Shown piece by piece: positions 35,654 through 44,266 of a stretch of DNA of 64,000 nucleotides. Source of the stretch: Comamonas thiooxydans (GTDB lineage Bacteria; Pseudomonadota; Gammaproteobacteria; Burkholderiales; Burkholderiaceae_C); the NCBI RefSeq assembly GCF_002157685.2, contig NZ_AP026738.1, positions 3,906,001 through 3,970,000 on the forward strand. Reading direction: 5' to 3'. The stretch's first letter is position 1. Each line of letters starts with the position of its first letter. A program made the position numbers and the translations under genes. The notes beneath the pieces were generated by a model. It saw only the letters and a program-made list of their open reading frames with translations, did no database searches and was not told where the DNA came from.

Positions 35654-36547
35654 ATGTCGAATGCATCGGACCGCCGGGTCAAGATCGTGGAAGTCGGGCC
35701 ACGCGACGGCCTGCAAAACGAAAAGCTTCCTGTGCCATTGAACGCCAAGGTCGAGCTGATCAATCAGCTCAGCCGCGCAGGCCTGCGCTTTATCGAAGCG
35801 GCTTCGTTTGTGTCGCCCAAATGGGTGCCGCAAATGGCCGGCAGCGCCGAAGTCATGGCCTTGATCGACCGTGACTCCGGAGTTTGCTACAGCGCACTGA
35901 CGCCCAATCTGCAAGGACTGGAAACCGCTCTGGCTGCTCGCTGTGATGAGGTGGCGGTCTTTGGCGCGGCTTCGGAAACCTTCTCGCAACGCAATATCAA
36001 TTGCAGCATTGCACAGAGTCTGGATCGCTTCAGGCCTTTGGTGCAGAAGGCGCTGAAGGCTGGCGTCCCTGTGCGTGGCTATGTATCCTGCGTGCTGGGC
36101 TGTCCCTATGAAGGCGATGTTGCTGCAGAGGCAGTCTTGCAGGTTGCGCAGGAGCTTTTGGCCATGGGATGCCATGAGATTTCTCTGGGCGATACGATTG
36201 GCCGCGGCTCGCCCGAATCCACACGCAAGCTGCTGGAAGTCTGCCTCAGGGACCTTCCCAGCGCGCGCCTGGCGGGCCATTTTCACGATACCTATGGTAT
36301 GGCAGAAGCCAATGTCTGCACTTCGCTGGAGATGGGACTGCGCATTTTCGACAGCTCTGTGGCAGGCCTGGGGGGCTGCCCCTATGCCCTGGGCGCTTCC
36401 GGCAATCTGGCCACAGAAAAGCTGCTCCATGCCTTGCATGCCATGGGCTATGAAACCGGCGTAGATATGTCCAGGGTTCAAGCCGCAGGTCGCTATATCC
36501 GACAAGTGCTGAGCGATTTGCATGACCGGCAAGTGGTGCAGCACTGA
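35654..36547 (+). CDS. mvaB: Hydroxymethylglutaryl-CoA lyase
   Basis: 297 residues. It splits HMG-CoA to acetyl-CoA and acetoacetate. Signatures: VEVGPRDGLQNEK (Arg17 and Asp18, metal and substrate), EAASFVSPKWVPQMA, the His motif AGHFHDTYGMAEAN and the Cys loop GLGGCPYALGASGNLATE. It completes the mevalonate catabolic pathway started by mvaA. A good terminator follows. Confidence 0.96.
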   Translation: MSNASDRRVKIVEVGPRDGLQNEKLPVPLNAKVELINQLSRAGLRFIEAASFVSPKWVPQMAGSAEVMALIDRDSGVCYSALTPNLQGLETALAARCDEVAVFGAASETFSQRNINCSIAQSLDRFRPLVQKALKAGVPVRGYVSCVLGCPYEGDVAAEAVLQVAQELLAMGCHEISLGDTIGRGSPESTRKLLEVCLRDLPSARLAGHFHDTYGMAEANVCTSLEMGLRIFDSSVAGLGGCPYALGASGNLATEKLLHALHAMGYETGVDMSRVQAAGRYIRQVLSDLHDRQVVQH

Positions 36548-36575
36548 AACCTGCGCTCTACATAGACACCAGCGC

Positions 36576-36612
36576 AAAAAGGCCTTGAGATCTCAAATCT
36601 CTCGGCCTTTTT
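36576..36612 (+). terminator. Factor-independent terminator of the mva operon
   Basis: AAAAAGGCC (36576-36584) pairs with GGCCTTTTT (36604-36612), with an inner GAGA/TCTC pair; it ends in a T run. Confidence 0.9.
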
Positions 36613-36872
36613 CTTTGAAGGCGTCAACGCCCGCTGTCAGAGCAAGTCCCGACTTCTACACGCAAGTCCGCCATGCGCTGCAGCAATCGTTGGAGTCTCT
36701 GAGATGAACTGCCTCGACCCGCCAGAAGCACTCACCAGAGAGAAGATCTTCAAGGAATGCTCCTGGCCGAACTGCGACTGCCGCTATTCGACCCGGAGCG
36801 AACATTGGTAGGTACTTTGCAGCCTTCAAGTTAAAGTGCAACTCCGTTCTGGATGAACGTCGCGGTGCATCG
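36613..36872. repeat. Gene-free stretch with a degenerate copy C of the dispersed motif
   Basis: GGCCGAACTGCGACTGCCGC near 36766-36784 is a degraded form of the CTGCGAC-N-GTCGCAG motif with its usual left flank. No gene is visible between the mva terminator and the attC-like site. Confidence 0.4.
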
Positions 36873-36874
36873 AT

Positions 36875-36929
36875 CGCCAACCAAGATTGCAAGCCACTTC
36901 TGCAGGCGGCTAAGCTCAAACATTAGGTC
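36875..36929 (+). mobile_element. Second attC-like site (degenerate)
   Basis: AACC, 7 bp, CAAGCC, then GGCTAA, 7 bp, CATTAGGT. This is the same order and the same two 7-bp spacings as in the site at 24786-24845 (AACC-7-CAAGCC...GGCTTA-7-CGTTAGAC). The core has A for G (ATTAGGT). The arms are weaker and the centre shorter. The next gene starts 10 bp downstream, as for a cassette. Confidence 0.5.
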
Positions 36930-36938
36930 AATCAAGAT

Positions 36939-37406
36939 ATGCAGCTAGGCTTTCACGCGAGCATTTTCGACGAGTCCACCCGAACTCTCGCTGATGCACT
37001 TCGCCCGCTCTTTGACAAGCTATCTGAGCAACTGTCAGGCGAGTACGGCGGCCCAATGGAGCATCTTTGGATTGACGTAGAGTTGCGCATAGGCTCGGCC
37101 AAGCCAGATGGCCAGCCCCGACATACCTTTCGACTACAGAAGCGCGTCTCCGGCAGAGGTCATTTTGGTCTTCCAGCCATACCAGACAGGTTCAATGTCG
37201 GGCACTATAGCGTTCGGCCAGATTTTTCGATTTTGGCCACTCATTCAACTGAAGAGTCGATATCGCACATAGTTCAACTCATCTATGAGTCTCTGGCGGC
37301 GCTTGAACTCAAGCGGCGCAAGGTTGGCGAATTCGACATAAGGCTACTTCGCGAACGCTTCCTGCATACATGCAAAGAACTTGGCGTTTCGATTCAATCC
37401 AGCTAA
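36939..37406 (+). CDS. Hypothetical protein, probable cassette gene
   Basis: 155 residues, no signal peptide or membrane segment, alternating charged and hydrophobic stretches (ESTRTLADALRPLFDKLSEQ; EHLWIDVELRIGS). Family not recognised; no catalytic motif visible. It starts directly after the attC-like core, and AGCTAAC overlaps its stop codon, as cassette right ends do. Its lower GC relative to the mva genes supports acquisition. Confidence 0.6.
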   Translation: MQLGFHASIFDESTRTLADALRPLFDKLSEQLSGEYGGPMEHLWIDVELRIGSAKPDGQPRHTFRLQKRVSGRGHFGLPAIPDRFNVGHYSVRPDFSILATHSTEESISHIVQLIYESLAALELKRRKVGEFDIRLLRERFLHTCKELGVSIQSS

Positions 37407-37469
37407 CCAGCCATCAAAAGTGCCGTCGCATTTCTGTGCAGTACCTGTGGCCCAGCTGGTTGGTTAAGC
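37401..37469 (+). mobile_element. Possible third attC-like site, weak
   Basis: AGCTAACCAGC (from 37401) is nearly inverse to GCTGGTTGGTTAAGC (to 37469); GTTAAGC fits GTTRRRY. The centre lacks the CAAGCC...GGCTTA pair seen in the other sites. The remainder of the gap to 37665 has no gene. Confidence 0.3.
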
Positions 37470-37665
37470 CGACGCGCACAAGCTTCACTTGCGTATGCCC
37501 TCCGGCTTCGCGCCACGGTGCAGCCTACCGCGAGCGTTGTTCTTCCGCATTGACGTTTTGATAATGGCTGCTTCTGGCTGTCTTTCACCTCAATGATTGC
37601 GATGACTGGCTCATACTCGTCAACAGAGTCGATTGTGGTGCACCTCCAGCCCAGCGCCAGACAAC

Positions 37666-38304
37666 TCACCTCCCCTCTTGCTGAGGGACAATAAAACTAA
37701 GCGTCGCGGTATAGCGTACATCGTTATATTTTTTACCGCCCACAGCAACCACTGCATCATTGACGCGAGCCGATACCTCGAGCACATACAGGCCAGGGAA
37801 AGACGGCGTGAAGCTCACCGTACCGTCCTTTGACGGGGTCAGTGAACGGCGCCATCCTTCCCCCGTTTCGATATTCACTTGACTCGCTGCAACAGCTCGT
37901 CCCTTGAATATCAATCGAAAGGTGCTTCCATCAGGATGGGTCGGAACCAGCTCCAAGTCGTTGATGGCCTGAATGTCCTGGCGACCGTAGCGAGCTTGAT
38001 AGTAGGTAAGAACTCCATCATCGAACCCGGTTGCAGAGAAGCGCAGATCGCTGAATGGCCTGGGAACAACGATATGGTTGATCGCAGTCTGAATTGGCAA
38101 TGATTTGCCATCAGCTTGCATTGCCCTGGGCTCCAGCAATGTAGGCAACTTGTCTAAAGGTTTGTGTAACTCTCCTACGTAGGCTCGGACCTCCGTCCCC
38201 TCGGGCTGCACCCAGAGATACTCCGCTTGTGCCTCTGCTGAACACCATAGGCCACTGACTAGCAGGCACAACGCCATTCGATGAAATACGGGAAACAATT
38301 GCAC
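37666..38304 (-). CDS. Periplasmic DUF4198-like protein linked to TonB receptor
   Basis: 212 residues with a signal peptide (about 1-27, ending AEAQA). The mature part begins EYLWVQPEGTEVRAYVGEL and ends in beta-rich FPGLYVLEVSARVND...YTATLSFIVP, the pattern of DUF4198 proteins that often accompany TonB-dependent metal or siderophore receptors. It lies downstream of the receptor gene on the same strand. Confidence 0.65.
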   Translation of the reverse strand: MQLFPVFHRMALCLLVSGLWCSAEAQAEYLWVQPEGTEVRAYVGELHKPLDKLPTLLEPRAMQADGKSLPIQTAINHIVVPRPFSDLRFSATGFDDGVLTYYQARYGRQDIQAINDLELVPTHPDGSTFRLIFKGRAVAASQVNIETGEGWRRSLTPSKDGTVSFTPSFPGLYVLEVSARVNDAVVAVGGKKYNDVRYTATLSFIVPQQEGR

Positions 38305-38548
38305 TCAGCGATCCTCATCTTCAAGGTTGTATCCAATGCGCTCGGTGTCTTGGCGCCTTTGGGATTTCTTCCTGCTCGACAATGGTCTGCAGTTCAGGCT
38401 CTGCATCGAACAACACATAGCAATGGCTGGGCAGGCTTATTGCCGGTCAGCGCGGAGTTTCTCTCCGCCTTGCCCAGAATCAGTTGTGGTCCATCATTGC
38501 GAACTCCACGGCAGCGAAGTACCGACGTTTAGCTTTGAATATCAGCAT

Positions 38549-40963
38549 TCAGAAGTCATAACGCATTCCGACATTTACGCTGCGCGGAGCACCCCAGGTG
38601 TAGAACAAGCCTGCCGCGGTAAAGTTGGTGAGCCCGGCCATGTACTTCTTGTCCAGTGCATTGTTCACGTTCAGGCTGAACGACAGGTGCTTATCGACCT
38701 GATAGCGCGCCATCAGGTCTAGCACCGCATAACCCCTCTGCGACAAAGTGGCAGCGCTATTGCTCATCGAGGTCTTGCCCTGCCAGCGTGTGGCCGCTCC
38801 CACAGTCAGTCCCCGCAACGAGCCCTGGTCAAAGCGATAGGTCGTGCCGAGCTTGAACTGGTACTTGGGATATTGACTGGCGCTGGTGAGCGAGCTGCTT
38901 TGCTGCACCAGACTGCCCTGCGCTTGCCAACCGCGCGCGAGTTCACCCGCCAACTCCAGCTCCCAGCCACGCCGCGTTGCAGACGAGACCGCACGATAGG
39001 CCGTATTGCCCGCAGGAGTGAGATCACCGCTCTCCTCTGCGGTGTTTTCCGTCTTCATCCAGAAGTGAGCGATGCTGGCGTTCAAGCGCTTGTCGAAAAA
39101 TTCGCCCTTGGCGCCGATCTCATAAGTGTTGCCCTCCTCCGGTGCCAGCGTTGCACCCCGTGCATCCTGAGCCGTCTGCGGCTGGAAAATGTTGGCATAG
39201 CTTGCGTACAACGACACGTTCGGCCGCACTTCGTAGACCAACCCAGCGTACGGGGTGATCACGCCGTTCTCCTTCATGTCATAGTTCCACCAGTATGGTG
39301 TGATGTCACGCTCTTCAAACCGTGTGACGCGTAACCCCGTGATCAACTGCAGAGGATCCGCCACCCGGAAGCGTCCCGCAGCATAGGCATAACGCTGCTT
39401 CTGACTGAATTTGTTGTTGCCGTAGTTCAAAACACTGAAATCAGGCTGAGGCAGCACCGCCCCACCCTGTGCCATGTTGATACCGAGATTGCCGAGCGGC
39501 ACCAGGTTCAACGCATTCAGCGGCAATTGCACATTGCTGTGAAAGCGCGATACGCCTGCGCCGGCCAGAATTTCATGCGAGCGGCCCAACAGCTCGAATG
39601 ACCCCTTCACATCCAGATTGACGCTCCAGTTATCGGTCTCCATGTTGCGCCACCGGCCGAAGCTTGCGCGGTCCTGGTCGTAGAAGTAGCCAGCCTTCAT
39701 ATCGTCCATGGATACGTTCTGATGTGAAAACTTAAGCGTGGCTGTCCAGTCATCCGCCAGACGTTGCTCCAGACTGCCGAAGAGATTGAGACCTTTTTGG
39801 GAATATCCGCCCCAGGGGGCCCCGGTGTTGAAAGAGCGCGGCATCCACGCCACCTCACCACCTGTTCGCGTGTAGCGCTGGATCGGCTGCGTAGTGCCGA
39901 TGCCTTGTGCATCGCGTTCGCGATAAGTCATACCGAGGTTGAGGACTGTACTAGGAGTGATGTCCGCTTCGAGTGCCCCGAACAGCATCTTGCTGCTGCT
40001 CTTTTCATGATCGCGAAATCCCCCTGCGTCCATGGCAGAAGCGACCAAACGCCCCCGCACCGTGCCCGCCTCGTTCAGTGGACCGCTCACATCGGCCTGT
40101 GTTCGATAAGTGTCCCAGCTCCCCGCATTGGCACGCACGCTGGCCTGAAATTCGCGGGTCGGGCGTTTACGGATCATGTTCACTGTCGCGCCATAGTCGC
40201 CCTTGCCGACTACCAGACCGGATGAACCCTTGAGGACCTCGATCCGGTCGATCTCCGCCATATCGTCAAGCGAAAACATGGTGCTGGTAAGGTAGTACCA
40301 GCCGCTGCTCAGCTGTGCCATGCCATCAGTCTGCAGGTTTACCTTTGCCCCGCGCGCTTGAAAGTCAGTGGCATTGTTCTGCCTGTAGACGGCGATGCCG
40401 GGGGTCTGTTCCATCACATCGGTCAGCGTCTCCAGCTTGAAGTCATCCATGCGCTGACGCGTCATGACAGTCACGGATTGAGGTGTCTCGCGTAGCGAGA
40501 GATTCAGGCCCGTTGCCGTCCGGCTGGGACCCGTCTGGGTGTAGCTGCCGGTGCCCTCGGTCACGCCGTCCCTCTCAAGCTGTGCGGTCACCGTGACTGT
40601 GGCCAGCGATGCGGAATCATCATTTGACGCGATGGCCCTGATGATCAGGCCACCCCCTTGAGTCACGGCGACCAAGCCGCTTCCAGCCAGCATCTGCTCC
40701 ACAGCCTGCTTCAGCGTGAGTGCTCCATGGACGGGGCGCGCTGTCTTGCCGGCTACCAGCGCGGGAGCAAAACCGATCGAGGTGCCAGAGGCTGCTGCCA
40801 GCTCGTTGAGTGCGCTCCCCAATGGCTGGGAAGTGATCGAGAAGCCGATGCTCTTTGCGCTATCAGCAGCGGATTGCGCCTGCGCAATCATCGGAGCAAG
40901 GACTGCCAGGGCTGCGGCCAAAGCAAGAGGAGCGGGCTGGAAATGAGGCTGCGTGAAGCGCAT
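38549..40963 (-). CDS. TonB-dependent siderophore receptor with N-terminal signalling (STN) domain
   Basis: 804 residues. Signal peptide (1-29, ending IAQAQSA), STN domain (about 40-115: GFSITSQPLGSALNELAAAS), plug with RETPQSVTVMTRQRMDDFKL and IEVLKGSSGLVVGKGDYGAT, and a beta-barrel ending in SVNVGMRYDF with C-terminal Phe. The STN domain signals to FecR, encoded just upstream together with the sigma factor. The ligand is probably a ferric siderophore; which one cannot be read. Confidence 0.94.
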   Translation of the reverse strand: MRFTQPHFQPAPLALAAALAVLAPMIAQAQSAADSAKSIGFSITSQPLGSALNELAAASGTSIGFAPALVAGKTARPVHGALTLKQAVEQMLAGSGLVAVTQGGGLIIRAIASNDDSASLATVTVTAQLERDGVTEGTGSYTQTGPSRTATGLNLSLRETPQSVTVMTRQRMDDFKLETLTDVMEQTPGIAVYRQNNATDFQARGAKVNLQTDGMAQLSSGWYYLTSTMFSLDDMAEIDRIEVLKGSSGLVVGKGDYGATVNMIRKRPTREFQASVRANAGSWDTYRTQADVSGPLNEAGTVRGRLVASAMDAGGFRDHEKSSSKMLFGALEADITPSTVLNLGMTYRERDAQGIGTTQPIQRYTRTGGEVAWMPRSFNTGAPWGGYSQKGLNLFGSLEQRLADDWTATLKFSHQNVSMDDMKAGYFYDQDRASFGRWRNMETDNWSVNLDVKGSFELLGRSHEILAGAGVSRFHSNVQLPLNALNLVPLGNLGINMAQGGAVLPQPDFSVLNYGNNKFSQKQRYAYAAGRFRVADPLQLITGLRVTRFEERDITPYWWNYDMKENGVITPYAGLVYEVRPNVSLYASYANIFQPQTAQDARGATLAPEEGNTYEIGAKGEFFDKRLNASIAHFWMKTENTAEESGDLTPAGNTAYRAVSSATRRGWELELAGELARGWQAQGSLVQQSSSLTSASQYPKYQFKLGTTYRFDQGSLRGLTVGAATRWQGKTSMSNSAATLSQRGYAVLDLMARYQVDKHLSFSLNVNNALDKKYMAGLTNFTAAGLFYTWGAPRSVNVGMRYDF

Positions 40964-41092
40964 GGAGAGGGATTCCGAACGTCGAGTAATGAATGAAAAT
41001 GAAACTCACTACTCTTTAAGACGCATCAGATCACCAGAAATACACCCCTGGTCCGAAAAAAATTCGAAATGGCCGCATTGAGCATGAAGTGC

Positions 41093-42253
41093 TCAATGCG
41101 CACTGACGATTTCAGTCTTCCCCGATGACATGCTGACCAGCTTCACAGGCAGGATCTGGGTCAGCATGCGCGCAAACTCCCCTGGCCTATCAATCTGGTA
41201 GCTGCCGCCGATGGTCAGAGCGGCAACCACAGGGTCGCGGATCTCCAGGCCCGTAGGGCCATAGCGTTCCAGCTCCAGCAATGCATCAGCCAGTGAGGTG
41301 TTATCAAAACGCACCAAGCCCTTGCGCCATAGGGCAACACTGCCGGGAGAAATGCTGGCTACCTCGCCTAACACCCCATTGGATGACACCCTCAGACCTT
41401 GTCCCGCCAGCAATTCGACAGGCAGATCAGCCTTCGCGCTGGCGGTGCTGTAGGAACTGGCGACCCGTACATGGCCCTTCTCCACCGAAACATTGACAGC
41501 CCCGGCATCAGCCCCCTGGTTGCGATAGCGAACGGAAAACCGTGTCCCGAGTACCGTGACATGCGCAGGCCCAGCGAGAACATGAAATGGCTTATTGGGA
41601 TCGGCCGCAACCGAGAACATGATGTGTCCATCAGCAATCCGCACTTCTCGGCGGTCGCGGTACATGGTGACCTGAGCCTGGGTGTCGGTGTCCATGGCGA
41701 GCTCGGTACCATCTGGCAAGGTGACAAGTCTTTGCTGCCCCTTCTGTGCAACATAGCTGCTCTCGAATGTCGGCTGCAGCATCCATTGATGCCATCCAAT
41801 CCCTGCCGCAAAGACCGCAGCACAACAGGCAGCGACTAGGGCAGAGCGCGGCTGCATCCAGTTCAACAGAACGCCTGCACGCGCCCATACCTCCATCGCC
41901 TTCGGCTTCGCGGGCTCACCGCCTGGCTGCGCAGAAGATCCACCGCTGGCAATGGCTTCGCTCTTGAACGAGGAGCGTGCTTTTGCAACCATGTCGGAAG
42001 GAGCAGAACGCAGCACCGCCATGTCTTGCGTCAGACGACGAAATGCCGTGTCATGCGCAGCATCCTCAGCCAACCACTGACGCAGGGCTTCATGATCGCT
42101 CTCGCTCAAGCCTTGCTCCCAACGCGAGTGCCATTCGACGGCCGCCACATCTACCGGATTCTGTCGACTGAAAAAATCCGCAAGCTCGCGCGCTTCCGCA
42201 GCCTCGTCAAAGGAGGCTGGCACATTGCGCTGGGATGCAAAAGAGTGACTCAT
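41093..42253 (-). CDS. FecR-family anti-sigma factor / signal transducer
   Basis: 386 residues. Cytoplasmic N-terminal DUF4880-like helix region (EWHSRWEQGLSESDHEALRQWL), one transmembrane helix (about 155-175: SALVAACCAAVFAAGIGWHQW), then the periplasmic FecR domain (YVAQKGQQRLVTLPDGTELAMDTDT, PFHVLAGPAHVTVLGTRFSV). The start at MSHSFASQRN is chosen because an upstream start would overrun towards fecI. It transmits receptor occupancy to the FecI-type sigma factor. Confidence 0.92.
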   Translation of the reverse strand: MSHSFASQRNVPASFDEAAEARELADFFSRQNPVDVAAVEWHSRWEQGLSESDHEALRQWLAEDAAHDTAFRRLTQDMAVLRSAPSDMVAKARSSFKSEAIASGGSSAQPGGEPAKPKAMEVWARAGVLLNWMQPRSALVAACCAAVFAAGIGWHQWMLQPTFESSYVAQKGQQRLVTLPDGTELAMDTDTQAQVTMYRDRREVRIADGHIMFSVAADPNKPFHVLAGPAHVTVLGTRFSVRYRNQGADAGAVNVSVEKGHVRVASSYSTASAKADLPVELLAGQGLRVSSNGVLGEVASISPGSVALWRKGLVRFDNTSLADALLELERYGPTGLEIRDPVVAALTIGGSYQIDRPGEFARMLTQILPVKLVSMSSGKTEIVSAH

Positions 42254-42333
42254 CTTATGGATACGGATGCGCGGGACGGGGCAAGAATTCACCCTCGGCG
42301 AAACAGCTACGCAAAACGCACGCGAATTTGCGA

Positions 42334-42879
42334 TCACTCGGCATTATCAAGTTCCATTCTGCGCGCAGCACAAGCAAGTTTTCCGCGGCTGATGTACTGA
42401 TTCACCATGCTCAGCGACACCCCCATCCGCTCTGCAATTTCCTTGTTGGGCAACTCATCGAAGATGTACATGCAGAAGGCATCACGACACCGAGGCGGCA
42501 GTCCCTCGATAGTGTCAAGATACGCTTGAATGCTCTGAGACGACGCATAGGCATGCTCGGGCTGCAGATGCAGAGGACTCGCAGGCTGATCCATCTCCTC
42601 CAAAGAATCGATATTTTGATGCTGGCGCACCTCAGCCCGTCTATCCATATCGATTTTGGCGCGCAAGGCCACCTGCCTCAGCAATGCACCTGGCTCAAGA
42701 ATGACCTGCCCCTTCTGCTGCATGGAAAGCACACGGGCATAGCTTTCCTGCGCCAAGTCAGCCGCAGTATCGCGGTCTCTCACTTTGCGCATGCAGAAAT
42801 TCAACAGGTCTCTGTAGTAGCGGGTCAGCACGATCCAAAAAAGCCAGTAGCTATGAGTGAGGTCGAACGTGCGCGGCAA
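42334..42879 (-). CDS. FecI-type ECF RNA polymerase sigma factor
   Basis: 181 residues. Sigma region 2 (RYYRDLLNFCMRKVRDRDTA, ADLAQESYARVL) and region 4 (IEGLPPRCRDAFCMYIFDELPNKEIAERMGVS in sense, with LSMVNQYISRG). It belongs to the iron-starvation ECF group and activates the receptor gene when FecR is released. No good ribosome-binding site before the ATG. Confidence 0.92.
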   Translation of the reverse strand: MPRTFDLTHSYWLFWIVLTRYYRDLLNFCMRKVRDRDTAADLAQESYARVLSMQQKGQVILEPGALLRQVALRAKIDMDRRAEVRQHQNIDSLEEMDQPASPLHLQPEHAYASSQSIQAYLDTIEGLPPRCRDAFCMYIFDELPNKEIAERMGVSLSMVNQYISRGKLACAARRMELDNAE

Positions 42880-42932
42880 TAAGACAGCCTGGAGCCCTGG
42901 CGCAAAGAGTTGCGATCAACTACACGGCAAAA

Positions 42933-42964
42933 ATTATAAGTTGTTAATGCGACTTATTCTCAAT
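42933..42964 (-). promoter_or_regulatory. Putative Fur-controlled promoter of the fecI-like gene
   Basis: On the minus strand a -10 TATAAT (42933-42938) lies downstream of ATTGAGAATAAGTCGCATT (42946-42964), which matches the 19-bp Fur box form AATGAGAATAATTATCATT at about 15 positions. Iron-responsive control of fecIR genes is usual. Confidence 0.5.
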
Positions 42965-43475
42965 CAATGTATCCAATGTGATGCGAACTGCGGGTACTGG
43001 TCGGTCGTGACCCCTGTTCAGCTCAATGTTGGCCGGCATACCTGATGAGCACCGAAAGCAAACGCCTCAAGCCGCCGTTCGGAAATCTGCCGTGGCCGGC
43101 AGCTACTGGCCGATAGCTGCCAACCGACAGAGACCCGGAGCCAGGCTGGTGCCGCTTTAACTGCTCCCCAAGGTACCAATGTCAGCAGCCACTCTGCCTC
43201 TTTCATTTACTCAGCCTGCCACTGGTCGATACACAACTTTCAGCTCCTGCGCACCACACGTTTCTATTGCGTGGACGACCGAAGAAAAGGCCATTGCATG
43301 CCTCGATCCAAACAGAGCACATCCAGGCTGGAGTCGTATATAGAGCGCAGCGGTTTGATGGCCCTGCCTTCAAAGAAGAGCAAAGCACGAAGCTGGACCG
43401 ATCTGAAAAAGCTGGCTCCTGAAGGCAGACGTTCACTAGCCGGTAATGAATGAACTACGTGGCCATCAGCTCGTA
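42965..43475. other. Gene-free stretch with scattered inverted repeats
   Basis: Contains GGCCGGCAGCTACTGGCC and related short inverted repeats near 43095-43120. The flanking short open frames do not look like proteins. Probably decayed accessory DNA. Confidence 0.4.
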
Positions 43476-44246
43476 TTACCGCTCTGCCGCCATGAAGTTT
43501 GACGGCTTGCTCCCGAGCCTCTTGCGAAACATCGTGGAGAACGCACCCGGACTGTCATAGCCCAGTTGAAGCGCCACCGTTGTCACCGAATCACCGGTCC
43601 CCAGCTTGGACATTGCAACAAGAAGACACGCCTGGCTTCTCCACTCTGAAAACGATATTCCGGTTTGCGAGCGAAAGAACCGGCTGAAGGTGCGTTCACT
43701 CTGGTGTAGCTGCTGTGCCCAGGCCAGTGGCGACAAGCGCACGTCGGGCTGGTGAAGGAAAGCAATGCACAGAGTCGCCAGCCGCTCATCTCGCGGTAGC
43801 GGCGCAAAGAACGGCAGTGCTTCAGCGCGGCCGACCTCCAACAGCAAAAGCGACATCAGCACGCCATCGCGACAGCGCTCGTCATACAGCGCCGGCAAGT
43901 CGATGGCTTCGATGAGCAACTGCCGTAGCAGCGGGGACACGGCCAGCACCTCGCAATGCGATTGGCTCCGTGGTACCTCGTCAGGCTCAATGTACAGGCT
44001 TCGAGTGTTGACTCCCACCATCTTCACCCTGTGCGGCTTGCCTGCTGGAATCCACACGCCGCAGTGGGGAGGTATCACCCAGGCGCCATCGTCAGTACCG
44101 ACCTCCATCAATCCAGTCGCTCCATAGAGGAACTGTGCACGGCGATGGCTATGGGTATCCAGAACGGTGCCAGGCGCATAGTCGGTGCCAATGGCCACAA
44201 CGGCGCGAGGCGTGGCATCGAGGGAGTTCAGTGATTGATTGCGCAC
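43476..44246 (-). CDS. AraC-family transcriptional regulator with cupin sensor
   Basis: About 256 residues. N-terminal cupin-like arm (DTHSHRRAQFLYGATGLMEV, GVWIPAGKPHRVKMVG), then the AraC DNA-binding domain with two helix-turn-helices (LSPLAWAQQLHQSERTFSRFF; VTTVALQLGYDSPGAFSTMFR). The GTG at 44246 avoids overlap with the divergent TSUP gene; an ATG at 44324 is in frame. It probably regulates the divergent exporter. Confidence 0.87.
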   Translation of the reverse strand: MRNQSLNSLDATPRAVVAIGTDYAPGTVLDTHSHRRAQFLYGATGLMEVGTDDGAWVIPPHCGVWIPAGKPHRVKMVGVNTRSLYIEPDEVPRSQSHCEVLAVSPLLRQLLIEAIDLPALYDERCRDGVLMSLLLLEVGRAEALPFFAPLPRDERLATLCIAFLHQPDVRLSPLAWAQQLHQSERTFSRFFRSQTGISFSEWRSQACLLVAMSKLGTGDSVTTVALQLGYDSPGAFSTMFRKRLGSKPSNFMAAER

Positions 44247-44266
44247 AGCAAGACTGCAAGGAGCGA

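Noticed and set aside
37403..37669. 88-codon minus-strand frame after the cassette gene
   Set aside because: No start signal or homologous pattern; overlaps the possible attC-like end.
43271..43453. 60-codon basic open frame between fecI and araC
   Set aside because: No ribosome-binding site or recognisable family; it lies in repeat-rich decayed DNA.
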